A DNA stretch of 64,000 nucleotides from Phocoena phocoena (GCF_963924675.1 NW_027077445.1:310001-374000); one strand, 5' to 3'; counted from the first letter of the stretch, positions 1 to 12,548 are shown. Notes: generated by a model from the letters alone, not told the origin. Numbers and translations are program-made.

Positions 1-758
1 AATTCACTCAGGGCATGTGATGCAACCGGGATTGACCACATCTACACCCAGAGCTGGTTGAGACATAAGGCTGGACACTTCAGGCTGATAGCATTGGTGA
101 GTTTCGGTGAGCAAATGCAGACCCTTTGAAGTCATACTGCATGGTACCCATTCCATGGGTCCCAACTCTCCAGGTTCAAGGGATTCTTCCTCCAGCTAAA
201 ACATGCATGGGAAACCCACAGTATGGTCCACCGTGTGATTGGGAAACGATTTAAAATGCATCTCAGTTTTCGTATCCATGTCCTCGGGTTCACCATTCCA
301 GACGCTTTACTAACACTCTCCCTGCTTGGAGAGTCAGTGCCTTTAACCTCCTCTTTGGCACAGCTTGCAATTTCTGTGCAAGATGAACAGGAATAGGGAG
401 AACCAATGAGAGACTAGCTGTAGGTGTCTGCTCGGGCAAATGTAACGCTCATTGCCGACCAGGAAGAGGAATTAAACAAAGGCTCAGCGTGCCCTGCTGA
501 AAACAGATTAGGGCCTGATGCAATCCTGCTGTTTTGTGCCCAGCTCACAAGAAAGCGAGTTGAAGAAAGGAGCTCAGGGTCACTGTAATTCACAAACCTG
601 CAGAGTTATAAATGACAGCTATCCTCCAAAAATATATTGAAGTAAGCCTGCGAAGGGGACTTGAAAGCGCGGAAGAATTTCAGGAAAACGATTGCAGGGG
701 TAGACTGGAATTGCCCTGAAAGCATAGGAAAAGAGGCAGAACGTCGACAATGATGCAC

Positions 759-830
759 TTGGCCAAAAAGGGCGTATGCGTTTTTTCCTGAATATATTCA
801 GGAAAAAACGCATACGCTCTTTTTGGCCAA
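759..830. repeat. 72 bp zero-spacer palindrome carried by every unit (U1 copy)
   Basis: Two 36-base arms meet with no loop. The left arm runs TTGGCC, A5, GGGCGTATGCG, T6, CCTGAATA. The right arm is its reverse complement. The U1 copy has one mismatched pair. As DNA it could extrude as a cruciform and as RNA fold into a 36 bp hairpin; neither is shown here. The right arm is continuous with the LINE-1-derived part and itself resembles the LINE-1 words upstream of it (CATAC, then TGGCCAACCAAGCA), so the left arm may be a fold-back copy of it. Confidence 0.9.
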
Positions 831-1735
831 CCAAGCAAGCCTGTAAAGGAAATCTGCACTACAATGAAGTCTCGCTGCCACCCGGGCAAAAGGGCCATCT
901 GAAAAAAGTGTAAAATCCAGAAAGGTAGGACAGGATATGGAGAACAGGGAGCCTTGTTATGCTGATTGGCAGGATGTAAATTGCCAGCAGCCACCCTGGA
1001 GAAGTGTATGGTGTTTCCTGAAACACGTAAGAAACAAAGCAACACAGCCTATGGCACTTCCACTTATGGTCCTATAGCTTACGGAAATGAAAATCAACAG
1101 ACAGCCACCCCAATATTTGGGACAGCTGTGTTCCCAAGAAGCTCGTCTAAAGTATCAGGTAAATATCCCAGAAAGCAAAAAATGGATAAAGAAGTTGTGA
1201 CACGTACGTACAATGCAATATCACTCAGCAATGAAATCTGTGTCATCAGGCTCGTAGTGGCATAGTGAGTGGATGCAGGTACGGTGATTCTATATGAACT
1301 ACGTCACACAGAAAAAGAAACATCATAAGATATCACTTATACACGGAATGTAAACTTGACTACACATGAACTGAATTACAAAACAGAATAGGGTCTAAAA
1401 TTTAGAAAACCAACTAGTGCTTGCTTATGGGGAAAGGTGCCTTGGGGTGCTGCATAAAACCAGAGACTGAAATTAGCACAGATAACTTTCCATAAGCCAA
1501 ATATGTAATAGACAAGACCTACTCCTTGCTCAACGAAATGGACCCAACACCACATATTCAACGCCTAGGAATATACCTGACTAGGAAGAATCTTAAAACC
1601 CATGGATATATATGTCTCCATAAGAGAATCAAGCGTGTGTACAGTGGCCTAAACGCAGCAGTGAAAATCCGATAAATCCCATTATCAAAATAAATTTCGA
1701 AAACAAAACACAAAGACAGTGAAATAGAGAGCAAT
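795..1735 (+). repeat. LINE-1-derived right part of the satellite unit (shown in U1)
   Basis: The order of motifs follows the end of LINE-1 ORF2 and its 3' UTR. GGAAATCTGCACTACAATGA is at 847-866. GGGCCATCTGAAAAAA follows, then GGAGAACAGGGAGCC, the end of the word GGATGTAAATTG, and TGGAGAAGTGTATGGTGTTT. ATGGATAAAGAAGTTGTG is near 1,182, then TCACTCAGCAATGAAAT, and an A-rich end near 1,700-1,735. The same blocks occur in the same order in the recognisable LINE-1 at 62,332-63,060 of this window (for example GTAAATTG, GTGGAGAACATTATGG, GAATGCATAAAGAGTGG, TTACTAAGCCATAAAAAGG). All reading frames are broken, so this is an old dead copy. The same interval exists in every unit. Confidence 0.8.
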
Positions 1736-1743
1736 TCTTAAAT

Positions 1744-3489
1744 AATTCACTCAGGGCATGTGATGCAACCGGGATTTCACACATCTACACCCAGAGCTTG
1801 TTGAGACATAAGGCTGGACACTTAAGGCTGATAGCATTGGTGAGTTTCGGTGAGCAAATGCAGACCCTTTGAAGTCATACTGCATGGTACCCATTCCATG
1901 GGTCCCAACTCTCCAGGTTCAAGGGATTCTTCCTCCAGCTAAAACATGCATGGGAAACCCAGAGTATCGTCCACCATGTGATTGGGAAACGATTTAAAAT
2001 GCATCTCAGTTTTCGTATCCTTGTCCTCGGGTTCACCATTCCAGATGCTTTACTAACACTCTCCCCGCTTGGAGAGTCAGTGCCTTTAACCTCCTGTTTG
2101 GCACAGCTTGCAATTTCTGGGCAAGATGAACAGGAATAGGGAGAACCAATGAGAGACTAGCTGTAGGTGTCTGCACGGGCAAATGTAACGCTCATTGCCC
2201 ACCAGGAAGAGGAATTAAACAAAGGCTCAGTGTACCCTGCTGGAAACAGATTAGGGCCTGAAGCAATCCTGCGGTTTTGTGCCCAGCTCACAAGAAAGCG
2301 AGTTGAAGAAAGGAGCTCAGGGGCACTGTAATTCACAAACCTGCAGAGTTATAAATGACAGCTATCTTCCAAAATTATATTGAAGTAAGCCTGCGAAGGG
2401 GACTTGAAAGCGGGGCAGAATTTCAGGAAAACGATTGCAGGGGTAGACTGGAATTGCCCTGAAAGCATAGGAAAAGAGGCAGAACGTCGACAATGATGCA
2501 CTTGGCCAAAAAGGGCGTATGCTTTTTTTCCTGAATATATTCAGGAAAAAACACATACGCCCTTTTTGGCCAACCAAGCAAGCCTGTAAAGGAAATCTGC
2601 ACTACAATGAAGTCTCACTGCCCCCCGGGCAAAAGGGCCATCTGAAAAAAGTGTAAAATCCAGAAAGGTAGGACAGGATATGGAGAACAGGGAGCCTTGT
2701 TATGCTGATTGGCAGGATGTAAATTGTGAACAGCCACCCTGGAGATGTGTATGGTGTTTCCTGAAACACGTAAGAAATAAAGCAACACAGCCTATGGCAA
2801 TTGCACATATGGTCCTATTGCTTAGGGAAATTAAAATCAAAAACAGAGAGCCACCCCAAAGTTTGGGACGGCTGTGTTCCCAAGAAGCTCGTCTACAGTA
2901 CCAGGTAAATATCCCAGAAAGCAAAAAATGGATAAAGAAGTTGTGGCACGTACGTGCAATGCAATAACACTCAGCAATGAAATCTGTGTCATCAGGCCCG
3001 TAGCGGCATAGTGAGTGGATGCAGGTACGGTGATTCTACGTGAACTACGTCACACAGAAAAAGAAACATCATAAGATATCACTAATACACGGAATGTAAA
3101 CTTGACTACACATGAACTGAATTACAAAACAGAACAGGGTCTCAAATTTAGACAACCAACCTGTGCTTGCTTATGGGGAAAGGTGACTTAGGGTGCTGCA
3201 TAAAACCAGAGACTGAAATTAGCACAGATATCATTCCATAAGCCAAATATGTAATAGACAAGACCTACTCCTTGCTCAACGAAATGGACTCAACACCACA
3301 TATTCAACGCCTAGGAATATACCTGACTAGGAAGAATCTTAAAACCCATGGATTTATATGTCTCCGTAAGAGAATCAAGCGTGTGTACAGCGGCATAAAC
3401 GCAGCAGTGAAAATCCGATAAATCCCATTATCAAAATAAATTTCAAAAACAAAACACAAAGACAGTGAAATAGAGAGCAATTCTTAAAT
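1744..3489 (+). repeat. Satellite unit U2 (subtype B2)
   Basis: 1,746 bp. The palindrome at 2502-2573 has two unpaired changes (left-arm position 22 G to T, right-arm position 16 G to A). It carries TTGTGAACAGCC after the GTAAA word, a variant shared with U17 and U18. Confidence 0.88.
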
Positions 3490-5236
3490 AATTCACTCAG
3501 GGCATGTGATGCAACCGGGATTTAACACAACTACACCCAGAGCTGGTTGAGACATAAGGCTGGACACTTCAGGCTGATAGCATTGGTGAGTTTCGGTGAG
3601 CAAATGCAGACCCTTTGAAGTCATACTGCATGGTACCTATTTCATAGGTCCCAACTCTTCAGGTTCAAGGGATTCTTCCTCCAGCTAAAACATACATGGG
3701 AAACCCACAGCATGGTCCACCGTGTGATTGGGAAACGATTTAAAATGCATCTCAGGTTTCGTATCCTGGTCCTCGGTTTCACCATTCCAGATGCTTTACT
3801 AACACTCTCCCCGCTTGGAGAGTCAGTGCCTTTAACCTCCTCTTTGGCACAGCTTGCAATTTCTGTGCAAGATGAACAGGAATAGGGAGAACCAATGAGA
3901 GACTAGCTGTAGGTTTCTGCACGGGCAAATGTAACGCTCATTTCCCACCAGGAAGAGGAATTTACCAAAGGCTCAGCGTGCCCTGCCGGAAACAGATTAG
4001 TGCCTGAAGCAATCCTTCGGGTTTGTGCCCAGCTCACAAGAAAGCGAGTTGAAGAAAGGAGCTCAGGGGCACTGTAATTCACAAACCTGCAGAGTTATAA
4101 ATGACAGCTATCCTCCAAAAATATATTGAAGTAAGCCTGCGAAGGGGACTTGAAAGCGGGGCAGAATTTCAGGAAAACGATTGCAGGGGGTAGACAGGAA
4201 TTGCCCTGAAAGCATAGGAAAAGAGGCAGAAGGTCGACAATGATGCACTTGGCCGTAAAGTGCGTATGCGTTTTATCCTGAATATATTCAGGATAAAACG
4301 CATACGCGCTTTTTGGCCAACCAAGCAAGCCTGTAAAGGAAATCTGCACTACAATGAAGTCTCACTGCCCCCCGGTCAAAAGGGCCATCTGAAAAAAGTG
4401 TAAAATCCAGAAAGGTAGGACAGGATATGGAGAACAGGGAGCCTTGTTATGCTGATTGGCAGGATGTAAATGGCCAACAGGCACCCTGAAGAAGTGTATG
4501 GTGTTTCCTGAAACACGTAAGAAATACAGCAACACAGCCTATGGCAATTGCACTTATGGTCCTATTCCTTAGGGAAATTAAAATCAAAAACAGAGAGCCA
4601 CCCCAACGTTTGGGACGGCTGTGTTCCCAAGAAGCTCGTCTACAGTACCAGGTAAATATCCCAGAAAGCAAAAAATGGATAAAGAAGTTTTGACACGAAC
4701 TTGCAATGCAATATCACTCAGCAATGAAATCTGTGTCATCAGGCCCGTAGCGGCATAGTGAGTGGATGCAGGTACGGTGATTCTACGTGAACTACGTCAC
4801 ACAGAAAAAGAAACATCATAAGATATCACTAATACACGGAATGTAAACTTGACTACACATGAACTGAATTACAAAACAGAACAGGGTCTCACATTTAGAA
4901 AACCAACTAGTGCTTGCTTATGGGGAAAGGTGCCTTGGGGTGCTGCATAAAACCAGAGACTGAAATTAGCACAGATAACATTCCATAAGCCAAATATGTA
5001 ATAGACAAGACCTACTCCTTGCTCAACGAAATGGACTCAACACCACATATTCAACGCCTAGGAATATACCTGACTAGGAAGAATCTTAAAACCCATGGAT
5101 ATATATGTCTCCATAAGAGAATCAAGCGTGTGTACAGCGGCATAAACGCAGCAGTGAAAATCCGATAAATCCCATTATCAAAATAAATTTCAAAAACAAA
5201 ACACAAAGACAGTGAAATAGAGAGCAATTCTTAAAT
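3490..5236 (+). repeat. Satellite unit U3 (subtype B1)
   Basis: 1,747 bp. The palindrome at 4249-4320 has the most interesting variant in the array: the T tract reads TTTTAT in the left arm and the A tract reads ATAAAA in the right arm, a matched two-arm change. Other arm differences (left 7, 8 and 13; right 24) are not paired. The body carries TTTACCAAAGG and TACAGC. Confidence 0.88.
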
Positions 5237-6981
5237 AATTCACTCAGGGCATGTGATGCAACCGGGATTTACAACAACTACACCCAGAGCTGGTTGAGAC
5301 ATAAGGCTGGACACTTCAGGCTGATAGCATTGTTGAGTTTCGGTGAGCAAATGCAGACCCTTTGAAGTCATACTGCATGGTACCCATTCCATGGGTCCCA
5401 ACTCTCCAGGTTCAAAGGATTCTTCCTCTGGCTAAAACATGCATGAGAAACCCAGAGTATCGTCCACCGTGTGATTGAGAAACAATTTAAAATGCATCTC
5501 AGATTTTGTATCCTTGTCTTCGGGTTCACCATTCCAGATGCTTTACTAACAATCTCCCCGCTTGGAGAGTCAGTGCCTTTAACCTCGTATTTGGCACAGC
5601 TTGCAATTTCTGTGCAAGATGAACAGGAATAAGAGAAGCAATGAGAGACTAGATGTAGGTGTCTGCACGGGCAAATGTAACGCTCATTTCCCACCAGGAA
5701 GAGGAATTAACCAAAGGCTCAGCGTGCCCTGCCAGAAACAGATTAGGGCCTGAAGCAATCCTGCGGTTTTGGGCCCAGCTCACAAGAAAGCGAGTTGAAG
5801 AAAGGAGCTCAGGGGCACTGTAATTCACAAACCTGCAGAGTTATAAATGACAGATATCCTCCAAAAATATATTGAAGTAAGCCTGCGAAGGGGATTGGAA
5901 TGCGGGGCAGAATTTCAGGAAAACGATTGCAGGGGGTAGACTGGAATTGCCTTGAAAGCATAGGAAAAGAGGCAGAACGTCGACAAAGATGCACTTGGCC
6001 AAAAAGTTCATATGCGTTTTTTCCTGAATATATTCAGGAAAAAATGCATACGCACTTTTTGGCCAACGAAGCAAGCCTCTAAATGAAATCTGCACTACAA
6101 TGAAGTCTCACGGCCCCCCTGGTAAAAGGGCCATCTGAATATAGTGTAAAATCCAGAAAGGTATGGCAGGATATGGAGAACAGTGAGCCTTGTTATGCCG
6201 ATTGGCAGGATGTAAATTGCCAACAGCCACCCTGGAGAAGTGTGTTGTGTTTCCTGAAACACGTAAGAAACAAAGCAACACAGCCTATGGCACTTGAACT
6301 TATGGTCCTATAGCTTACGGAAATTAAAATCAAAAACAGACAGCCACCCCAATGTTTGGGAAGCCTGTGTTCAGAGGAAGCTCGTCTACAGTACCAGGTA
6401 AATATCCCAGAAAGCAAAAAATGGATAAAGAAGTTGTGGCATGTACGTAAAATGGAATATCACTCAGCAATGAAATCTGTGTCATCAGGCCCGTAGCGGT
6501 TAGTGAGTGGATGCATGTACGGTGATTCTACGTGAACTACGTCACACAGAAATAGAAACATCATAAGATATCCCTGATACACGGAATGTAAACTTGACTA
6601 CACATGAAATGAATTACAAAACAGAACAGGGTCTCAAATTTAGAAAACCAACTAGTGCTTGCTTATGGGGAAAGGTGCGTGCGGGTGCTGCATAAAACCA
6701 GAGACTGAAATTAGCACAGATAACTTTCCATAAGCCAAATATATAATAGACAAGACCTACCCCTTGCTCAACGAAATGGACCCAACACCACATATTCAAC
6801 GCCTAGGAATATACCTGACTAGGAAGAATCTTAAAACCCATGGATATATATGTCTCCGTAAGAGAATCAAACGTGTGCACAGCGGCCGAAACGCAGCAGT
6901 GAAAATCCGATAAATCCAATTATCAAAATAAATTTCGAAAACAAAACACAAAGACAGTGAAATAGAGAGCAATTCTTAAAT
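5237..6981 (+). repeat. Satellite unit U4 (A-like, diverged)
   Basis: 1,745 bp. It is more diverged than its neighbours (for example CAAAGGATTCTTCCTCTGG, TTCAGAGGAAGC). The palindrome at 5995-6066 has several changes; left-arm position 13 G to T is matched by right-arm position 24 C to A, again preserving pairing. Its right half is A-like with AATGTTTGGG and TACCAGG. Confidence 0.86.
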
Positions 6982-8725
6982 AATTCACTCAGGGCATGTG
7001 ATGCAACCGGGATTGACCACATCTACACCCAGAGCTGGTTGAGACATAAGGCTGGACACTTCAGGCTGATAGCGTTGGTGAGTTTCGGTGAGCAAATGCA
7101 GACCCTTTGAAGTCATACTGCATGGTACCCATTCCATGGGTCCCAACTCTCCAGGTTCAAGGCATTCTTCCTCCAGCTAAAACAGGCATGGGAAACCCAG
7201 AGTATCGTCCACCGTGTGATTGGGAAACGATTTAAAATGCATCTCAGTTTTCGTGTCCTGGTCCTCGGGTTCACCATTCCAGATGCTTTACTAACACTCT
7301 CCCTCCTTGGAGAGTCAGTGGCTTTAACCTCCTCTTTGGCACAGCTTGCAATTTCTGTGCAAGATGAACAGGAATAGGGAGAACCAATGAGAGACTAGCT
7401 GTAGGTGTCTGCACGGGCAAATGTAACCCTCATTGCCCACCAGGAAGAGGAATTATACAAAGGCTCAGTGTGCCCTGCTGGAAACAGATTAGGGCCTTAC
7501 GAATCCTGTAGTTTTGTGCCCAGATCACAAGAAAGCGAGTTGAAGAAAGGAGCTCAGGGGCACTGTAATTCACAAACCTGCAGAGTTATAAATGACAGCT
7601 ATCTTCCAAAAGTATATTGAAATAAGCCTGCGAAGGGGACTTGAAAGCGGGGCACAATTTCAGGAAAACGATTGCAGGGGGTAGACTGGAATTGCCCTGA
7701 AAGCATAGGAAAAGAGGCCCAACGTCGACAATGATGCACTTGGCCAAAAAGGGTGTATGCATTTTTTCCTGAATATATTCAGGAAAAAACGCATACGCCC
7801 TTTTTGGCCAACCAAGCAAGCCTGTAAAGGAAATCTGCACTACAATGAAATCTCACTGCCCCCGGGCAAAAGGGCCATCTGAAAAAAGTGTAAAATCCAG
7901 AAAGGAAGGACAGGATATGGAGAACAGGGAGCCTTGTTATGCTGATTGGCAGGATGTAAATTTTGAACAGCCCCCTTGAGAAGTGTATGGTGATTCCTGA
8001 AACACGTAAGAAATAAAGCAACACAGCCTATGGCAATTGCACTTATGGTCCTATTCCTTAGGGAAATTAAAATCAAAAACAGAGAGCCACCCCAAAGTTT
8101 GGGACGGCTGTGTTCCCAAGAAGCTCGTCTACAGGACCAGGTAAATATCCCAAAAAGCAAAAAATGGATAAAGAAGTTGTGGCACGTACGTGCAATGCAG
8201 TATCACTCAGCAATGAAATCTGTGTCATCAGGCCCGTAGCGGCATAGTGAGTGGATGCAGGTACGGTGATTCTACGTGAACTACGTCACACAGAAAAAGA
8301 AACATCATAAGATATCACTAATACACGGGATGTAAACTTGACTACACATGAACTGAATTACAAAACAAAACAGGGTCTCAAATTTAGAAAACCAACTAGT
8401 GCATGCTTATGGGGAAAGGTGCCTTGGGGTGCTGCATAAAACCAGAGACTGAAATTAGCACAGATAACATTCCATAAGCCAAATATGTAATAGACAAGAC
8501 CTACTCCTTGCTCAACGAAATGGACTCAACACCACATATTCAACGCCTAGGAATATACCTGACTAGGAAGAATCTTAAAACCCTTGGACATACATGTCTC
8601 CGTAAGAGAATGAAGCGTGTGTACAGTGGCCTAAACGCAGCAGTGAAAATCCGATAAATCCCATTATCAAAATAAATTTCAAAATCAAAACACAAAGACA
8701 GTGAAATAGAGAGCAATTCTTAAAT
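6982..8725 (+). repeat. Satellite unit U5 (subtype B1)
   Basis: 1,744 bp. The palindrome at 7740-7811 has two left-arm changes (positions 15 and 22) and an intact right arm. It carries the private words TTATACAAAGG and CCTTACGAATCCTG shared with U6. Confidence 0.88.
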
Positions 8726-10471
8726 AATTCACTCAGGGCATGTGATGCAACTGGGAATGACCAAATCTACACCCAGAGCTGGTTGAGACATAAGGCTGGA
8801 CACTTCAGGCTGATAGCATTGGTGAGTTTCGGTGAGCAAATGCAGACCCTTTGAAGTCATACTGCATGGTACCTATTCCATGGGTCCCAACTCTCCAGGT
8901 TCAAGGGATTCTTCTTCCAGCTAAAACATGCATGGGAAACCCACAGTATGGTCCACCGTGTGATTGGGAAATGATTTGAAATGCATCTCAGTTTTCGTAT
9001 CCTGGTCCTCGGGTTCACAATTCCAGATGCTTTACTAACAATCTCCCTGCTTGGAGAGTCAGTGACTTTAACCTCCTGTTTGGCACAGCTTGCCATTTCT
9101 GTGCAAGAAGAACAGGAATAGGGAGAACCAATGAGAGACTAGCTGTAGGTGTCTGCACGGGCAAATGTAACGCTCATTGCCCACCAGGAAGAGGAATTAT
9201 ACAAAGGCTCAGTGTGCCCTGCTGGAAACAGATTAGGGCCTTACGAATCCTGTAGTTTTGTGCCCAGCTCACAAGAAAGCGAGTTGAAGAAAGGAGCTCA
9301 GGGGCACTGTAATTCACAAACCTGCAGAGTTATAAATGACAGCTATCTTCCAAAAGTATATTGAAGTAAGCCTGCGAAGGGGACTTGAAAGCGGGGCACA
9401 ATTTCAGGAAAACGATTGCAGGGGGTAGACTGGAATTGCCCTGAAAGCATAGGAAAAGAGGCACAACGTCGACAATGATGCACTTGGCCAAAAAGGGTGT
9501 ATGCATTTTTTCCTGAATATATTCAGGAAAAAACGCATACGCACTTTTTGGCCAACCAAGCAAGCCTGTAAAGGAAATCTGCACTACAATGAAATCTCAC
9601 TGCCCCCCGGGCAAAAGGGCCATCTGAAAAAAGTGTAAAATTCTGAAAGGTAGGACAGGATATGGAGAACAGGGAGCCTTGTTATGCTGATTGGCAGGAT
9701 GTAAATTGCCAGCAGCCACCCTGCAGAAGTGTATGGTGTTTCCTGAAACACGTAAGAAACAAAGCCACACAGCCTATGGCACTTCCACTTATGGTCCTAT
9801 AGCTTACGGAAATTAAAATCAAAAACAGACAGCCACCCCAATATTTGGGACAGCTGTGTTCACAAGAAGCTCGTCTACAGTATCAGGTAAATATACCAGA
9901 AAGCAAAAAATGGATAAAGAAGTTGTGTCACGTACGTACAATGCAATAACACTCAGCAATGAAATCTGTGTCATCAGGCCCGTAGCGGCATAGTGAGTGG
10001 ATGCAGATACGGTGATTCTACGTGAACTACGTCACGCAGAAAAAGAAACATCATAAGATATCACTAATACACGGAATATAAACATGACTACACATGCACT
10101 GAATTACAAAACAGAACAGGGTCTCAAATTTAGAAAACCAACTAGTGCTTGCTTATGGGGAAAGGTGCGTTGGGGTGCTGCATAAAACCAGAGACTGAAA
10201 TTAGCACAGATAACTTTCCATAAGCCAAATATGTAATAGACAAGACCTACTCCTTGCTCAACGAAATGGACCCAACACCACATATTCAACGACTAGGAAT
10301 ATACCTGACTAGGAAGAATCTCAAAACCCATGGATATATATGTCTCCGTAAGCGAATCAAGCGTGTGTACAGAGGCCGAAACGCAGCAGTGAAAATCCGA
10401 TAAATCCCATTATCAAAATAAATTTCGAAAACAAATCACAAAGACAGTGAAATAGAGAGCAATTCTTAAAT
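8726..10471 (+). repeat. Satellite unit U6 (subtype A)
   Basis: 1,746 bp. The left half shares private variants with U5 (palindrome left-arm changes at 15 and 22, TTATACAAAGG), while the right half is clean subtype A, so the unit looks recombinant near its palindrome. The palindrome is at 9484-9555 with an extra right-arm change at 24. Confidence 0.88.
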
Positions 10472-12217
10472 AATTCACTCAGGGCATGTGATGCAACCGG
10501 GATTGACCACATCTACACCCAGAGCTGGTTGAGACATAAGGCTGGACACTTCAGGCTGATAGCATTGGTGAGTTTTGGTGAGCAAATGCAGACCCTTTGA
10601 AGTCATACTGCATGGTACACATTCCATGGGTCCCAACTCTCCAGGTTCAAGGGATTCTTCCTTCAGCTAAAACATGCATGGGAAACACAGAGTATGGTAC
10701 ACCTTGAGATTGGGAAACGATTTAAAATGGATCTCAGTTTTCGTATCCTTGTCCTCGGGTTCACCATTCCAGACGCATTACTAACACTCTCCCCGCTTGG
10801 AGAGTCACTGCCTTTAACCTCCTTTTTGGCACAGCTTGCAATTTCTGTGCAAGATGAACAGGAATAGGGAGAACCAATGAGAGACTAGCTGTAGGTGTCT
10901 GCATGGGCAAATGTAACACTCATTGCCCACCAGGAAGAGGAATTAAACAAAGGCTCAGTGTGCCCTGCTGGAAACAGATTAGGGCCTGAAGCAATCCTGC
11001 GGTTTTGTGCCCAGCTCACAAGAAAGCGAGTTGAAGAAAGGAGCTCAGGGGCACTGTAATTCACAAACCTGCAGAGTTATAATTGACATCTATCCTCCAA
11101 AAATATATTGAAGTAAGCCTGCGAAGGGGACTTGAAAGCGGGGCAGAATTTCAGGAAAACGATTGCAGGGGGTAGACTGGAATTGCCCTGAAAGCATAGG
11201 AAAAGAGGCACAATGTCGACAATGATGCACTTGGCCAAAAAGGGCGTATGCATTTTTTCCTGAATATATTCAGGAAATAACGCATACACCCTTTTTGGCC
11301 AACCAACCAAGCCTGTAAAGGAAATCTGCACTACAATGAAATCTCACTGCCCCCCGGGCAAAAGGGCCATCTGAAAAAAGTGTAAAATCCAGAAAGGTAG
11401 GACAGGATATGGAGAACAGGGAGCCTTGTTATGCTGATTGGCAGGATGTAAATTGCCAGCAGCCACCCTGGAGAAGGATATGGTGTTTCCTGAAACACGT
11501 AAGAAACAAAGCAACACAGCCTATGGCACTTCCACTTATGGTCCTATAGCTTACGGAAATTAAAATCAAAAACAGACAGCCACCCCCATATTTGGGACGG
11601 CTGTGTTCACAAGAAGCTCGTCTACAGTATCAGGTAAATATCCCAGAAAGCAAAAAATGGATAAAGAAGTTGTGGCACGTACGTACAATGCAATATCACT
11701 CAGCAATGAAATCTGTGTCATCAGGCCCGTAGCGGCATAGTGAGTGGATGCAGGTACGGTGATTCGACGTGAACTACGTCACACAGAAAAACAAACATCA
11801 TAAGATATCACTAATACACGGAATGTAAACTTGACTACACATGAACTGAATTACAAAACAGAACAGGGTCTCAAATTTAGAAAACCAACTAATGCTTGCT
11901 TATGGGAAATGTGCCTTGGGGTGCTGCATAAAACCAGAGACTGAAATTAGCACAGATAACTTTCCATAAGCCAAATATGTAATAGACAAGACCTACTCCT
12001 TGCTCAACGAAATGGACCGAACACCACATATTCAACGCCTAGGAATATACCTGACTGGGAAGAATCTTAAAACCCATGGATATATATGTCTCCATAAGAG
12101 AATCAAGCGTGTGTACAGCGGCCGAAACGCAGCAGTGAAAATCCGATAAATCCCATTATCAAAATAAATTTCGAAAACAAAACACAAAGACAGTGAAATA
12201 GAGAGCAATTCTTAAAT
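10472..12217 (+). repeat. Satellite unit U7 (subtype A)
   Basis: 1,746 bp. The palindrome at 11231-11302 has three mismatched pairs (left 22; an A-to-T in the right A tract; right 22). It shares ACACAGAGTATGGTAC and the CTTCAGC word with U14. Confidence 0.88.
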
Positions 12218-12468
12218 AATTCACTCAGGGCATGTGAATCAACCGGGATTGACCACATCTAAACCCAGAGCTGGTTGAGACATAAGGCTGGACACTTCAG
12301 GCTGATAGCATTGGTGAGTTTCGGTGAGCAAATGCAGACCCTTTGAATTCATACTGCATGGTACCCATTCCATGGGCCCCAACTCTCCAGGTTCAAGGGA
12401 TTCTTCCTCCAGCTAAAACATGCATGGGAAACCCAGAGTATCGTCCACCGTGTGATTGGGAAACGATT

Positions 12469-12483
12469 TAAAATGCATCTCAG
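12469..12483 (+). repeat. Left target-site duplication of the SINE
   Basis: TAAAATGCATCTCAG, identical to 12709-12723. The upstream context GATTTAAAATG contains a TT/AAAA-type nick site as used by the LINE-1 endonuclease. Confidence 0.92.
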
Positions 12484-12494
12484 GGCTTCCCTGG

Positions 12495-12505
12495 TGGCGC
12501 AGTGG
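12495..12505 (+). promoter_or_regulatory. SINE internal RNA polymerase III A box
   Basis: TGGCGCAGTGG fits the tRNA A-box pattern and lies 11 bases from the element start. It is paired with the B box 33 bases downstream. Confidence 0.8.
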
Positions 12506-12537
12506 TTGAGAGTCTGCCTGCCGATGCAGGGGACGCG

Positions 12538-12548
12538 GGTTCGTGTCC
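12538..12548 (+). promoter_or_regulatory. SINE internal RNA polymerase III B box
   Basis: GGTTCGTGTCC matches the B-box pattern GGTTCGANNCC except for one base (T for A). The spacing from the A box is right for a tRNA-type type 2 promoter. Whether it is active inside satellite chromatin is unknown. Confidence 0.78.

Larger units (their letters stand above)
1..1743 (+). repeat. Satellite unit U1 (subtype A)
   Basis: 1,743 bp. The palindrome is at 759-830 with a single mismatch in the right arm (CTC for CCC). It is subtype A except that it has TTCCCAAG, a B-type word, so it is slightly mosaic. The left edge coincides with the window start, so the array continues outside. Confidence 0.9.
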
